From: Serripes groenlandicus
Lineage: Eukaryota; Mollusca; Bivalvia; Cardiida; Cardiidae
Direction: 5' to 3'
Assembly (NCBI GenBank): GCA_031761405.1
Contig: JASEVX010000331.1
Coordinates: 119,309-183,308 of the forward strand
DNA length: 64,000 bases
In this document: positions 23,060-33,204 of the stretch, one piece after another
Layout of the letters: each line of letters begins with the position of its first letter
How positions within the stretch are numbered: the first letter of the stretch is position 1
Position numbers and translations under genes: made by a program
Notes under the pieces: generated by a model
Seen by the model: the letters and a program-made list of their open reading frames with translations, nothing else
Told to the model about the DNA's origin: nothing
Databases searched by the model: none

Positions 23060-26000
23060 TATCATCATCATCATCATCATCATCATTATGATCGTCCTCA
23101 TCATCATCATCAAGCATTATCACCATAGGCATCATCTTCTTTATTATTGTTATTATTATTATTATAAATAGTACCGTTATTGTTATTAATATGTATAGTT
23201 CCGTTAATATTATCATCTTTATAATTATAATCAATGTTTGTATATCATCATTGATCAGTATCATTGTATGTAACGTTATTCCTCTATGCTTTCAGGTTTA
23301 GATGGAGCCGGTAAGACCGCATTGCTATACAAGTTAAAGCAAAAAGAGGCCGTCACATACATTCCAACCACAAGTAAAGCCCATTTGAGCCGTCCCGCGA
23401 GAAAACCTAAATTGTGGAATCTGCGTTTAATATCGACCCGGATCGGCCTAAGCATGCCGCGCAGGAGAACCCGGACATACACGTTTCGCCTCCTGTGGAT
23501 TTTCTGCTTCGGGAATCATTACGCTATACCTCTATCCACCTGAGACGGAATGTGTTGGCACGGATTAGCCTGCGCGGACCGCGCTAGGTGATCTGGATCG
23601 ATACATTACGCAGAGTCCCTAATGTTGGTTTGTTCGCGGGACGGGTCATTTATAACATGCTTTCATAAATAACAATGGATCACATCCTGATCAACTCATG
23701 GATTCCAACCATGAATGTATTTATTTTATCTACTCTATCGTTAAACCAACCCTATACATGTCTTAGATAAGCAAAAGCATCAAATAAACCGAACAATTAT
23801 ATGTTAAGATGTAAGATCAAGATAGTTGTCCATGCGTAAACACCAAAAGAACAACGTTCGATTTTGCTACAGCCATTGGCGAACATATATCACTTATGGT
23901 GATCATTGAGTTAGAATGTGTCTATAGCTCTCACCGAAAAACAAACACTTAACCGTACCTGCACTTGTGTAAACATTACCGTTTAGGATAAGCAGAGTTA
24001 TCTCCCTTTCGTCTTAATGTTCGTGTAGTTATTTGAGAGTTATTTTGACTAAACACCAAATATATTGCTTTTTATTTTGATGTAATCAAACAATAAACAT
24101 TCTTGAAACAAAAATACCAGTTGTGTTTGCCGGATGTTTTTTTTAAGTCGCTTTCAACAGTAAATCAGTCATCTTACGGTGTTTACTTGGTTTTAAATTA
24201 TAATTACTTATACTAACACCAACACGTACCACGTATGTATACCGGTACGTGAATTTACAAAGTTGTGTTCACAAGAACACATGACTGTTCAATGTTCACT
24301 TTTGCATTAAGACCACTTTTCCTCTGACGCACGTCTGTAATTTTTTCAGGTTTCAACGTAGAGCAATTACAGTACAAGAATATCAGCTTCACGGTCTGGG
24401 ACTTAGGTGCTAGTGATAAAATGGTTGGTATACCGCGAAAATAATTTACTGAGTTTTTTACCGTTTATCTTGTATGGTAATTGTATGGTTGCCTGTTTTG
24501 AAAACATCTCAGGAAATATGGATGAAATCTGGCATTGGTAATGGGTTTCTTTTATACAACATTTAAATAGTGTTGGAATAGCACAGAATGCTCAATTTCA
24601 ATATGTCCTCATTTTCCACAATGTTTTAAAAAGTCGTCCGCTTCAAATGCTCAAATGGATCAGTGAAACATGATGTCATTTACCACGAGGATTCAGTCAT
24701 CTGCAGGTTGATCTTGAGTTAAAAAAAAACATTGTTTGTTAGACATGACCAACATACTTAACCCTCTCAGCGCCGAATTGTTTAAAGATAGACTCTTCCA
24801 TATTCAAACTCGGACGACTCTATTTTAATGTTATAGGATTTTTGTAATATCTTTATAAATCACAGCCAAACAATGCAGATTTCAGGTGAGACAGCTCGTT
24901 ACGATAACTGTAATGTTAGTACTTTGATTGTTTTCTATACTCGGTAAAGTCGCTATAACTTTAACTGAGGGCTATCAAACAAGATGTAATGATATCGAAT
25001 CCGGCTCGGCCATTCACTATATTCCATGACTGATCAAAGCCATTGTGTCTAGTGCCATTCGTCTTCCACAAACAAACTGACAACCTAAGTTGCTTCGCTA
25101 TATATCTAGCAAAACTGGAATTGGATCACATTCCTATGGCAAGGCGTATCGGCTGCCGTGAGATAACTGAAACAATTGTTGTGCATGGCTATAAGCTACA
25201 TTTAATTTACCCCCTAGGTCGACATTTTCATTACTTCGAATGTTTTCTATATTTCAGCGACCCCTCTTCCGCCATTACTATAAAGAAACGGATGCCGTTG
25301 TGATCGTGATAGACAGCTGTGATAAAGAAAGACTCGAGGAATTATACAGTGATGTGTTAGAGCGGGCACTCAGTGCTGATGAACTCTCGAACAGTGTGTT
25401 TCTGTTTGTCTCCAATAAAAAGGACTTAGAAGACAGAATGGACACGGAAGAAATAGCACAGAGATTACATCTTAAGCAGGTCAAACATACATGGAGTAAG
25501 TAATCTTTTCATTTCACCCTTAACCCTTTCCCTCATATAGACAAAACGTGCAATTTCTCCATTTGCCACAATGTTTTCCACTTTTTGTCATAGGTTATCC
25601 ATTCAATTATGGAGATTTTCTATTTTTTTATAAAAAACGTTCAAAGTCGTCTGCTGCAGAATTGTCGTATGAGGGAAAGGGTTAACCCACTGAATTGTTG
25701 AGTAAGTATTTTCTTTATTATTTTAAAACCCTTAGAATAATTGAGTGGGTCGAACTGTGAGGTAAATCATCTGTTATTTTCACGTTCAATCTTTACTTGT
25801 ATCACGCAGAGCTCTTCTGAGTCATCATCGAATTAAAACAGAAATCTTGGAAATTTATGAAGTTGTTATTCCCATATGAGCCGTTCCGTGAGAAAAACCA
25901 GCATTATGGACTCTGCGTAAAATATCGACCCGGGTCAGCCTAAGCATGCCGCGCAGGCCAACCCGGACTTACACTTTTCGCCTCCTGTGGATTTTCTGTT

Positions 26001-27046
26001 TAGGGAATCATTGCTCTATACCTCTATCAACCTGAGACGGAATGTGTCGGCCCGGATTAGTCTGCGTGGATTGCTCAGGTCGATCTTGGTTTATACATTA
26101 CGCAGAATCCACAATGTTGGTTATCTCGTGGAACGGCTCAATGTTATCAATAAATGGTTAGCGATATAGATCCAATATGAGACTGCACGAATGCAATAAC
26201 CTTTCTGCCGTTTAATTCCTGCAAATCGTATCGGGTTCATGGCTTATCAAGAAGTCTTAAATATGTATGGTATTTTCATTAATACAAATTAATAAATGAG
26301 ATGGATACACCCGTATTATTTTCTACATATATATATCAAACATAGGATAATTGTGAAAAACGTAGATCCAAATGAAACATGCATCTTGGCAGGATGATCA
26401 GTTTTTGCGAATTATTAACAGACGCTTAAAGCGACTGAAATCCAGATGGCACGAACAAAAAATCGTTTTCAATTGTCCTGATGAAGAGGTTTCCTATTTA
26501 AAAATACTTACCCCGTTACTGACAGGGTAGAATTTGCGATGGAAAAAGTATCGAAAACAAAAAAATCTCACCGATTATAGGGGTATGTCAGTTATCATAT
26601 TTTAATGCCCCAAATACAAAAATAACACTTTTTTTCTTAAAATTGGAAATATTATTTTTTTTTGACAGTTGGGTATCTGGAGTTCAGTCGCTTTAAGTAT
26701 TATGTTCTATTTGTAAAAGTCACAAACATCCTTAGCTCTGTTTTGCTAGAACAAGTTTGGTTCATTTATTTATTGATTGCTGACATTTATTTTAACAGCT
26801 ATAATTGAAACAAGTGTAATGCAAGGAGACGGACTAACAGAATGCATGGAATGGCTAGCAACACAACTAGGTAACCACGCTGACCAATCAAAACAGACTT
26901 CCGCTCCACCCGTCCCAGTGTACACCGAGCCTATCCGTCCTTCCGGTGACAAACAGGATCAACAAAGAGACTACTTTGGGAGAGCGTATAGTGCCTTTAA
27001 ATCTTTTTTTATCCGTCCGAATGTTCCGCCAGACGTCCATGATTAA
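17319..27046 (+). CDS. ARF-like small GTPase, five exons
   Basis: Spliced from 17319-17376, 23296-23373, 24350-24423, 25258-25495 and 26799-27046, all with GT-AG borders and matching phases; 231 residues. ARF/ARL proteins are GTP-switched, lipid-anchored regulators of membrane traffic. Gly2 of MGQLLTKLF would suit N-myristoylation. The P-loop GLDGAGKT is at 20-27. NKKD (123-126) sits where ARFs have NKQD, and the C-terminal helix EWLATQL (167-173) matches. Odd points: switch I reads PTTSFNVE (ARF: PTIGFNVE), and switch II reads WDLGASDK (62-69) where ARFs have WDVGGQDK. The catalytic Gln is therefore Ser and the invariant Gly is Ala, which suggests weak GTP hydrolysis. About 50 residues rich in Pro, Gln and Lys follow the G domain. 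Exact ARL subfamily not assigned. Confidence 0.93.
17411..17556. repeat. Hairpin MITE, one arm lost
   Basis: Ends GAGGACTAGATAAAGG and CCCATTATCTAGAGCTC. Only the right arm (TTTTGAGTACCCACAACATAG) remains; intact copies are at 49,417-49,602 and 52,302-52,489. Confidence 0.75.
17612..17860 (+). repeat. tRNA-derived SINE
   Basis: tRNA-like head with an A box (CTATAGCTCAGGTCGTTACG) and a B box (GAGTTTGAACCCCTG). The body has CATTCGTCTTAAACCACAAATT, GGGAAAGTAGCCAGTTGCAG and TATTTGTGTCAGAGAG. The acceptor stem does not pair, so this is not a working tRNA gene. It lies in intron 1 and is repeated at 52,553-52,800. Confidence 0.8.
17915..18080. repeat. TTAA-type MITE, partial
   Basis: AGACTTTTGAAAACACTGTGA at left; AAGTCGTCTGTCAATAATGTGGGAAAGGG at right. 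It lies directly before another copy. Confidence 0.6.
18142..18360. repeat. TTAA-type MITE
   Basis: Left end TTAACCCTTTCCCACGTACA; right end AGTCGTCTGCTGCAAAGGCG with TGGGAAAGAGATAA; internal GCAAATGGAGAAATGAGCAA and its inverse. Confidence 0.8.
18430..18595. repeat. TTAA-type MITE, right end replaced
   Basis: Landmarks ATGACTTTGGAAAACAT, hairpin AGAAATTGTTCATTATAAGCAATTTCT and GAGTCGTCTGCAGC. The segmental duplication ends inside it. Confidence 0.65.
18640..18770 (-). repeat. SINE-like fragment
   Basis: GTCGGAGTGCCCTGGGGCAAGG, ACATGTTCTAGC..AGTACTGG and CGTGATATATATGCAATAATATTGAAA resemble parts of the minus-strand SINE at 2,955 and of a SINE tail. Diverged; orientation uncertain. Confidence 0.4.
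19030..19275. repeat. TTAA-type MITE, degraded
   Basis: ACACATACAACAAACCTGCAG, AGACGAATTTGAAAACAT, AACACGAGCCGAAATTGCTC and CTTCTGCTGCAGATTTTGCTG. Confidence 0.6.
19362..19511. repeat. TTAA-type MITE, internally deleted
   Basis: TTAACCGTTTCCCAACATAC at left and AATGTGGAAAGAGTTAA at right; only 150 bp because the hairpin centre is missing. Confidence 0.75.
19512..19955. other. Intron 1 stretch, nothing recognised
   Basis: AT-rich, no repeat family recognised. Confidence 0.4.
19961..20262 (+). repeat. tRNA-derived SINE, near full length
   Basis: Head with a B box (GTGAGTTTGAACCCTA). The body has TTTCACCAATGGGCTAACAG, GAGCCAGTTGCTGGCAACG, GTATTGGTGTGAGAACACC and GTGAACTGGCCGCCATGATA. The tail ends GATATGGCGTTAAACCCC and AATCAATCAG. 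It lies in intron 1. Confidence 0.8.
20263..21255. other. Intron 1 stretch
   Basis: No gene recognised. CATACAACCATAGTACAGCAGACGACATTC near 20,945 is a scrap of the TTAA MITE family. Confidence 0.4.
21256..21490. repeat. MITE with ATATCGAGGGCTTGGCGTGAAA ends
   Basis: Left end ATATCGAGGGCTTGGCGTGA; right end TTTCACGCCAAGCCATC. Internal inverted segments TAAACAATGGAAATTT and AATTTGCATTGTTTAC. The second copy is at 45,449-45,702. Confidence 0.8.
21491..22070. other. Intron 1 stretch with SINE-tail scrap
   Basis: 21,965-22,030 (ATTTCAGCTATATCACGACAG) is the inverse of the SINE tail. The rest is unrecognised. Confidence 0.4.
22072..22355. repeat. TGAGCCGTCCC MITE carrying a poly-C run
   Basis: Left part TTCCCGCGTGAAAACCAACA; right end TCTCGCGGGACAGCTCA. 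Core CGCCTCCTGTGGATTTTCTG. Where other copies read TATCCCCCTGAGACGG, this one has about 24 Cs (near 22,220-22,243), a microsatellite grown from the family's own short C-run. Confidence 0.85.
22935..23130. repeat. (ATC)n microsatellite
   Basis: An ATC/CAT trinucleotide run, purest at 22,997-23,090, about 170 bp upstream of exon 2; followed by AT-rich (ATT)n to about 23,170. The long Met/Asp/Ile-only frames across it are artefacts. Confidence 0.95.
23296..23373 (+). CDS. ARF-like GTPase exon 2 (P-loop)
   Basis: Acceptor TGCTTTCAG; encodes [17 protein letters not shown] and on to IPTT; donor GTAAAG. Carries the GxxxxGKT nucleotide-binding loop and the Thr of switch I. Confidence 0.93.
23386..23648. 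repeat. TGAGCCGTCCC MITE next to exon 2
   Basis: TGAGCCGTCCCGCGAGAAAA at left; GTTCGCGGGACGGGTCA at right; full core present. It begins 12 bp after the exon 2 splice donor. Confidence 0.9.
23649..24340. other. Intron 2 stretch, nothing recognised
   Basis: No repeat family or exon recognised. Confidence 0.4.
24350..24423 (+). CDS. ARF-like GTPase exon 3 (switch I/II)
   Basis: Acceptor TTTTTTCAG; the first codon is split (A from exon 2 plus GT, giving Ser46). Encodes [17 protein letters not shown], then LGASDKM. Donor GTTGGT is weak but puts the next exon in frame. Confidence 0.9.
24595..24650. repeat. TTAA-type MITE scrap
   Basis: TTTCCACAATGTTTTAAAAAG then TCGTCCGCTTC. Confidence 0.5.
24763..24930. 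repeat. Second TTAA-flanked MITE family, partial
   Basis: TTAACCCTCTCAGCGCCGAA at the left, then GATTTCAGGTGAGACAGCTCG. Same family as the intact 63,231-63,443 copy; right end missing. Confidence 0.55.
25005..25190 (+). repeat. SINE fragment
   Basis: CGGCTCGGCCATTCACTAT, GTGCCATTCGTCTTCCAC and CCGTGAGATAACTGAAACAA match pieces of the tRNA-derived SINE in order. Confidence 0.55.
25258..25495 (+). CDS. ARF-like GTPase exon 4
   Basis: Acceptor ATATTTCAG; encodes residues 71-149 and the first base of Thr150, including [21 protein letters not shown] and SNKKDLED (guanine-specificity motif). Donor GTAAGT. Confidence 0.95.
25520..25685. repeat. TTAA-type MITE, left half deleted
   Basis: TTAACCCTTTCCCTCATATA at left and GTCGTATGAGGGAAAGGGTTAA at right; target TTAA on both sides. 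It starts 25 bp after the exon 4 splice donor. Confidence 0.9.
25877..26140. repeat. TGAGCCGTCCC MITE
   Basis: TGAGCCGTTCCGTGAGAAAA to TCTCGTGGAACGGCTCA, full core, in intron 4. Confidence 0.9.
26141..26798. other. Intron 4 stretch, nothing recognised
   Basis: AT-rich; no family recognised. Confidence 0.4.
26799..27046 (+). CDS. ARF-like GTPase exon 5 and stop
   Basis: Acceptor TTTTAACAG; encodes [18 protein letters not shown] and LATQL, aligning to ARF's last strand and helix, then about 55 residues of Pro/Gln/Lys-rich extension ending PPDVHD and TAA. Most ARFs stop soon after the helix. Confidence 0.92.
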
Positions 27047-27257
27047 TCAAAGTACTGGACGCACTAACATATTATTTGACGATATTTAATGTTTTATTGG
27101 GATTTGACGGCGTTTTCATCGGTCATTCAATTAATAATTAATATTAATAATTAATTTTAATTTTGTTATAACTTGTAGTTCAATCCATTTGCATATGTTA
27201 TATATTTTGTTATAATTTAATGTTCATTTGTATATATTGATATTATGTAACATACGT

Positions 27258-27263
27258 AATAAA
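27258..27263 (+). terminator. Poly(A) signal AATAAA
   Basis: First AATAAA after the GTPase stop, 212 bp downstream, in AT-rich sequence typical of a 3' UTR. Confidence 0.6.
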
Positions 27264-27622
27264 ATATGTTTAATCTAATTAATAAAATCTGCGATGAGGT
27301 ATCGAACCCTGAACGGCCGGTCAAAATGTCAATATGTTAAACACTCAGCCACGGCGAATTCAGAAAATATAATTAGACTCATTCTTCTAACCAGAACATG
27401 GTCACCAGCATAGCAAACTATTCTATATAAACAAAGTTTACAAAATACGAACCGGCATGCTCAGAGAGTTAAAATAAAGACAATACGAGATAGGTGGATT
27501 TTTATTATAGTTTAATACAGTTAAAAGGTACATGTAATGTAGTAAGTCGCGCTAAGGAAGAATAACCCTAAATGTATCGGCGATCGATATCCGTTTAAAA
27601 TCGGTATTTATAAACAGTATAT

Positions 27623-27868
27623 TAGCCGTTCAACCAGAAAACCAACAATATGGACACTGCGTAATGTATTGACCCAGATCAACCTGCGCAGTCCGCGCAT
27701 GCTTATCTGGGCCGATACATTCCGTCTCAGGTAGATAGAGACATAGAGTAATGGTTCCTGAAACAGAACATCCGCAGGAGACGAAAAGTGTCTGTCCGGG
27801 TTAGCCAGCGCGGTTTGCTTAGGATGATCCGGGTCGATGCCTTACGCAGAGTCCACAATGTTGGTCGG
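27623..27868. repeat. TGAGCCGTCCC MITE, right end lost
   Basis: TAGCCGTTCAACCAGAAAAC, AGGAGACGAAAAGTGTCTG and GAGTCCACAATGTTGGTC; in inverted orientation relative to the intron copies. Confidence 0.8.
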
Positions 27869-29195
27869 TATTTTTCATGAACGTGTCGGACATTACCGAT
27901 CGAATTAATCGACATTCACACGAACAATACCGATCTCAATCGACCTCATACGGAATTCACCGAGTCAATTAGGGGCGTTCTGTGTTGGATTGTCGAGAAC
28001 GGTCAGTTATACAAATAGTTATCGTACTTAATGTGGCATGAAATTTTATTTCCACTTAATCATACTGTTACTTTTAGCTCTATTGGCACTCTTTCTGTCA
28101 GCTAAAACATCATTATGTCCATCGTTCATCTGACATTATAAAATGTAGTACATTCACCACATAATTATGTTTCAGTATTATTTTCGTGAAAACCGAAAAC
28201 ATCTCACAGGAGTGATATGATTTTATACGCTTGAATGTTTAGTTTAACGTACCAATTTATTGAAAATTGTCACGTCTGACATACAGCAAAATAAATCATT
28301 CCTGAAATTAATTCCTATAATGGTGTAATGTATCTGAGGAAAAAGAATATAAACGTCTGAACAGTTAATATTAAGGTATCAAATCTGTAAAGGTTTCGGC
28401 GATTTCCGTATGAAGTCAACGTCGGTATTTATTAATTGTATGTATGTGCGCCCGATGTCGTAAGAAATCAATATTGTCTGTGAAATGGGCGATCTTTTCC
28501 GCCGGAAACAACCGACAACCTCACGAACAATATCGATTTCTAACCAACTTGTACGGAAAATACCGAGCCATTAGGGCGTCATAACTGACAGACGGCCTAA
28601 ATTCTTCGATCATGTCTGACATTCTTTCATTCTCATAAACATAACTAACTAATGTAATGATTGTACGGCAACTTGTCTTGAATTAAAATAAATCATACTG
28701 TTTGTGAAAATATATTGCTACATTTCATTTCTGTTGCCTTTATCCATTACCAGATACAAACGGCTTTTGACTCGTCTACCGCATACGACGTAAAACATTA
28801 TTACGAATGAGTATATAATCTTTCAGTACAAAATCTTCCCAAACATTTAGAAACGTGAACCTAACCTCATAGACTTTGTGTGGAACCTTTGTGGATCTAA
28901 TTACAATTACGTTTGTCAAGCATCGGAACGACCTGATTATTCCCCCGATCGACCATCTGTCGTCGTCGACTGACCTATCCAGACTCAATACATTTTGTGT
29001 GAATGAGAAGTTGCATTGAACAAGCATTAACTCGTTTTCCTACAATAATTTCAAATCTTTATGGTAATTATATTTCTAATTCCCCAGATGTTACATTTTG
29101 TTTACATGTATTAGATACATTATGCGTGAATGAGAAATTGCATTGAACAACAAGCATTTTACTCCAACAGGAAATTTTGTAAAATGTAATGTCTA
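27869..29195. other. Non-coding stretch with a diverged repeat pair
   Basis: 27,870-27,990 (ACGAACAATACCGATCTCAA, CGGAATTCACCGAGTCAATTAGGG) and 28,480-28,590 (ACGAACAATATCGATTTCTAA, GGAAAATACCGAGCCATTAGGG) are two worn copies of one sequence. No gene seen. Confidence 0.5.
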
Positions 29196-29204
29196 AGTGG
29201 TAAA

Positions 29205-29290
29205 CAATTCAGATCTCAGGAGAGAAAGCTCGATACGAACTGTTTCCCCTGAATCAGCATTGTGTGCAAAATCCTTGAATTGCTTATGGC
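29205..29290. repeat. Second TTAA-flanked MITE family, fragment
   Basis: CAGATCTCAGGAGAGAAAGCTCG, then GAACTGTTTCCCCTGAATCAG resembles the middle of 63,231-63,443. Confidence 0.4.
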
Positions 29291-29440
29291 AGCGAAAAAG
29301 TAACAAACACAACCGCCTTGTGTGTGTGGTAGTTCGAGCGTCCACCCTGACGAGGGGAGAGACACTGGTGTGATCCACACATCGGAGTCATACCTAAGAC
29401 TTTAAATGTGGTAGTATATGCTTTCTTCCTTGGCAATACG

Positions 29441-29600
29441 CCGAGCCTCGGTAGCTCAGTCGGTTGCAACGTGGGCTGTCAATTCAGGGGTTGTGAGTTC
29501 GAATCCCAGCTCGGCCAACATTCTTTCTGACCTCTGACCAATCGGCTAACAGTGTGAGAAAGCTAGGAAACACATGAGTAAGTGAATAAGTCCATTTATC
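29441..29600 (+). repeat. tRNA-derived SINE with good promoter boxes
   Basis: Head CCTCGGTAGCTCAGTCGG (A box) and GTGAGTTCGAATCCCAGC (B box), the best-kept RNA polymerase III promoter in the window. It is followed by ACCAATCGGCTAACAGTGTG and a shortened body. Ends do not pair as a mature tRNA. Confidence 0.75.
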
Positions 29601-29750
29601 CTGACAACAGCCAGTCAGTCGTAATGCTAACCCTGCAACCATGATCGCCAATGAAGGCAGCTATAACGCTTTGGTACGACCCAGTCGGGGATCCAACCCA
29701 CAACCTCCTCCACCTAGGCGTAATGCGATTAGTGGATAAAACACACCAAT
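29601..29750 (-). repeat. SINE, minus strand, head and part of body
   Basis: CCTGACAACAGCCAGTCAGTC, GTAATGCTAACCCTGCAACC and GGGGATCCAACCCACAACC (inverse B box), next to CTAGGCGTAATGCG. Confidence 0.65.
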
Positions 29751-30044
29751 ATGAATGCGTACAGTTAAGAACATCATGACATTGACAATCTGAACGGAAC
29801 GTGATCGGAGCGTGAGCGTGATTTGAACGAGAGCGCAACCCTTTAGGAGCGAAACGGAATTTTACACTCTGAATGAAACATTCAAAGTGAATGAAAACAT
29901 CCATTCACATGAACGCTTCGCTCACTGATTGGTTTATATATTTGCGCACGCTGGAAATCTGATCTAAATGAGTAGTTTTGTCAGACAATTATTGAAACCT
30001 TCTACGACTGATTGACAAACAGTGCACAACAAGATCAAAGACCA

Positions 30045-30265
30045 CCTCCGTGGTTTTGTACCTGATATAGCGTCCGGGAGGTCACTGGTTCGATCCTGGC
30101 AGGGTCATACTGCAAGTAGTAATGGCTTTCCCTCTTTGGCGCCCAGGGTTGTGAGGTTAGCTTTATGACTGACTCACTGGTTTCAGGATAATAGGACCAG
30201 AACTACTGATAACTTACCCAGGAAACGATGTGATATAACTGAAAAATTGTTGAAAGGGGTGTTGA
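30045..30265 (+). repeat. tRNA-derived SINE
   Basis: B box TCACTGGTTCGATCCTGG, then GGTCATACTGCAAGTAGTAA, GACTGACTCACTGGTTTCAGG, ACTTACCCAGGAAACG and GTGATATAACTGAAAAATTG. Confidence 0.75.
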
Positions 30266-30444
30266 AGGTTGGGCGAGGAAACAGCAAGATCAAAGTGTTT
30301 TTATATTCAAACTGTGCGTTTATCATTGAGTATGGTTTATTAAAACATATTCCGATGACATGGTAACATAATTGAACTTTTATAGCAACTCCTACATAGG
30401 CAATTGGCACGGTTGGTTGAAAGATGTCGTTTTAAGAAATCTGT

Positions 30445-30603
30445 TTAACCCTTTCCCACCTATAGACGCGTTTTGAAGCATCTGCAGCAGAAGACTTTTA
30501 AAACATCATGATAAAGGGATAAATTGTTCAAAACGAGCAATTTCTCCTTTTGCCACAATATGTTCATGTGCTTCTGATTTGCTGTATGTGGGGAAAGGGT
30601 TAA
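30445..30603. repeat. TTAA-type MITE, right arm shortened
   Basis: TTAACCCTTTCCCACCTATA to TGTATGTGGGGAAAGGGTTAA with the internal hairpin AAATTGTTCAAAACGAGCAATTT. Confidence 0.9.
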
Positions 30604-30894
30604 CACATTGGACCACAGACACTTGAACCCCAAACACGGGCAACTACAATTGCTCATTTTGAACATTGACCAGCAAAATAATTATTTCATAGAAGACTTC
30701 ATTGACAGGTAATTTTATCATTTTCTTTATTTGTTTGAAACAGAATAAATAATCAACATAATTATAACAATACAGTTTAAATCAACCAAGTACACAGGAG
30801 GTAAATATAAGAAGAAAACAATGTCATCTTTCACTATTACACATATCCAAATTGTATCCAGTATAATTATGTTTATTTGTTTGCATGGTGTTTA

Positions 30895-31090
30895 ACCCTG
30901 CTTTCAATTTTTTGTGTTCTATCACAGCATTGCCTGAGTAAGTTAACAGTATTTCTGGTCCGTCTATCCTGACACAAGAGAGTCAGTCTTTATAGTAACA
31001 CCACAATAGTGGGCATCAAGGAGGGAAAGCCATTACTTCCATTTATAATGTCTTTAGTATGACCCGGCTGTTGATCGAATCCCAGCTCGG
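30895..31090 (-). repeat. SINE, minus strand
   Basis: TTAACCCTGCTTTCAATTT, TATCACAGCATTGCCTGAGTAAG, CCTGACACAAGAGAGTCAGTC and GACCCGGCTGTTGATCGAAT. Confidence 0.65.
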
Positions 31091-31500
31091 TCACAATTTC
31101 GACCTTTGACCTTTGGGTGAAATGTCTAGGCGAAAAAGCAGCCAGTTGCTTGGAAAGTATGTTGTGTGGAGGACTGGTGTGAGACAGCTAGGAAACACAT
31201 GAGTAAGTGCACTAGTCGATGTATCCTGACAACTGCCAGTCAGTCGTAATGCTAACCCCGTAACGCTGAACGCCAAAGAGGGCAGCTATTACTCTTTGAT
31301 ATGACCCTAGCCGTGGATCGAACCAGCAACCTCCCTCAACGAGGCGTCCGCTCTATTACTACACCACATAGGCGGTATGCGACCAGCAACCTCCCTCACC
31401 GAGTCTGACAACAGAGGCGGTATGCGACCAGCAACCTCCCTCACAGTGTCGGAAGCTCTACCATCATACCACAGAGGCGGTATGCGGCCAGTGGATTATA
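31091..31500. repeat. SINE mosaic with repeated head
   Basis: 31,091-31,215 is a plus-strand SINE body; 31,215-31,370 a minus-strand head. The phrase GCGGTATGCGACCAGCAACC is then repeated in tandem at about 31,373, 31,419 and 31,479, the last altered. Confidence 0.6.
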
Positions 31501-31658
31501 TACACCAATATCAATGCGTGCCTGATCTCTGAGACATTTTATAATGACATACGTGAATAAACATCAAATTTAATGTATGTGTGGTTTTTCATGCATACCT
31601 GTGCACTTCACAAATAGGCTGAATTAACGTGTACGTGAATGACACACACACACATTCT

Positions 31659-31800
31659 TTAACCCTTTCCAACATACAATAAATCTTAAGCAGGCTCTAC
31701 TAAACTATTGAAAACCTTTATATATGAAAGTGTTATTATTCAATAGAGATGAAAACATTGTGGCTCCTTGTTTTCAAATACTGTCAGCTGCAAATGAATT
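31659..31800. repeat. TTAA-type MITE, right part lost
   Basis: TTAACCCTTTCCAACATACA, then GATGAAAACATTGTGGCTCC and GTCAGCTGCAAATG. Confidence 0.7.
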
Positions 31801-32084
31801 AAAATGTGTCTACAATTAGAAACGGACTATTAAACATACCCTGTTGGCCATCTTGCTATAGAAGCACTCACAGAACAGTGGTATCTGACTGCATTGCGTA
31901 CCGAACCGTGTGCTACTTACCAAGACAATTGAAAAGAATTTGGTTGGCTCCGATTTTATAAAGCCGTTAACAAAAAATAAGTAACTGAAATAGACACTAC
32001 CTATGTTGACACACACCCTTTCCAGGGGAAGTAACTTCAACACCACTCCACCATAGATGAAGTGAATGCTGCACCAGTAGTTTA

Positions 32085-32415
32085 CAATACAATACAATAC
32101 AGTACAATAGTTTATTTGCGTAATTATGCCTCCGGCCCACAATACATACATATTATATTACATTCAACTTAAAATGTAGTAGTGTGCACTTATGTACCTT
32201 TCTACATTTAATAATGATTTAACATTTGTGCACAAATCACACCTTGAAGAAGTATTTATATCATTATGTCAAATTTGAAAGAAACAATCTTTTAATCTTT
32301 GTTTTACTTGCTTTATGAAATACGTTTCATTACCTATATCTTGCGAAAGCCACACAACACCAAAGCCATACATAACTAGAAATTCTCTAACTTTTGTAAC
32401 CCAATTAATTCTACC
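32085..32415 (-). pseudogene. LINE 3' end with ORF2 C-terminal fragment
   Basis: Minus-strand translation from 32,415 gives INWVTKVREFLVMYGFGVVW, then LSQDIGNETYF and KQRLKDCFFQ, a block found after the reverse transcriptase in CR1-like LINEs (N.W...VR..L...GF..VW..Q). A stop follows where the family has Trp. Past it, GGCCGGAGGCATAATTACGC and AATAAAC resemble a LINE 3' UTR, ending in (AATAC)n-like sequence at about 32,088-32,105. Confidence 0.75.
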
Positions 32416-33204
32416 AATATCATCATACTAAATAGCACTGTTTCGGATATCTGTTAATTGTTACCTTTATCCATCACTATGCTTTCAGTGTGATGTCCAA
32501 TTCTAAACAACATAGACGGCTAAATGTAATACAGGGACTGATTCAAGGGAGGTAATCACGATTGATGTGACCCAATCCAGTATTGTTCAAGTTGTTTCCC
32601 TTGGGCCAGGATGTGTTTTGCTGTATTTATCAGTACGGCATCCCATTCCTAACAGTACTGTGAGTTCATGTATAACACAGTGACTGATAAAAATGGCACG
32701 ATTGTCTGAGAAGTTCTAACACATTTGTTGTCGTCTTCTAATGATGAAACATTGTTTCGTCTGTGGAAAAGAATATATTGAACAGAAATTATCTCATAAA
32801 TTATCTTTGCAGAAACTGTATATTTCCCAACATCCACATAAAACATGAAAGAAAAAAAAGCCACACAAAGAACATCAATCTAAGTTGATATCGACCTATC
32901 AATGAGGTTTACACAGTGTCGGAAGTTCGAGTTGAATGTACATGGATGCTACTTAGCACACCAAGCCATTCATCGTACCACAAAAACCACAGACAACACT
33001 GAATTGCCCTGCTTGTAACAGCTGACACAAGAGATATTAAACAAAAATATCGTTTTTATTCTTGTTTCTAGCTACGGGAAACAATTGTAAAACTATAAGT
33101 TCGTGCAAAAGGTAACTAACGCTTCTATACCTACTGAGTTCAACATTATATGGTTTGATCTGAAAATATAAAAGTCCTTTCTTGAAACACTTCTTTACAT
33201 GAAG
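32416..33204. other. Non-coding stretch
   Basis: No gene or family recognised. Confidence 0.4.
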
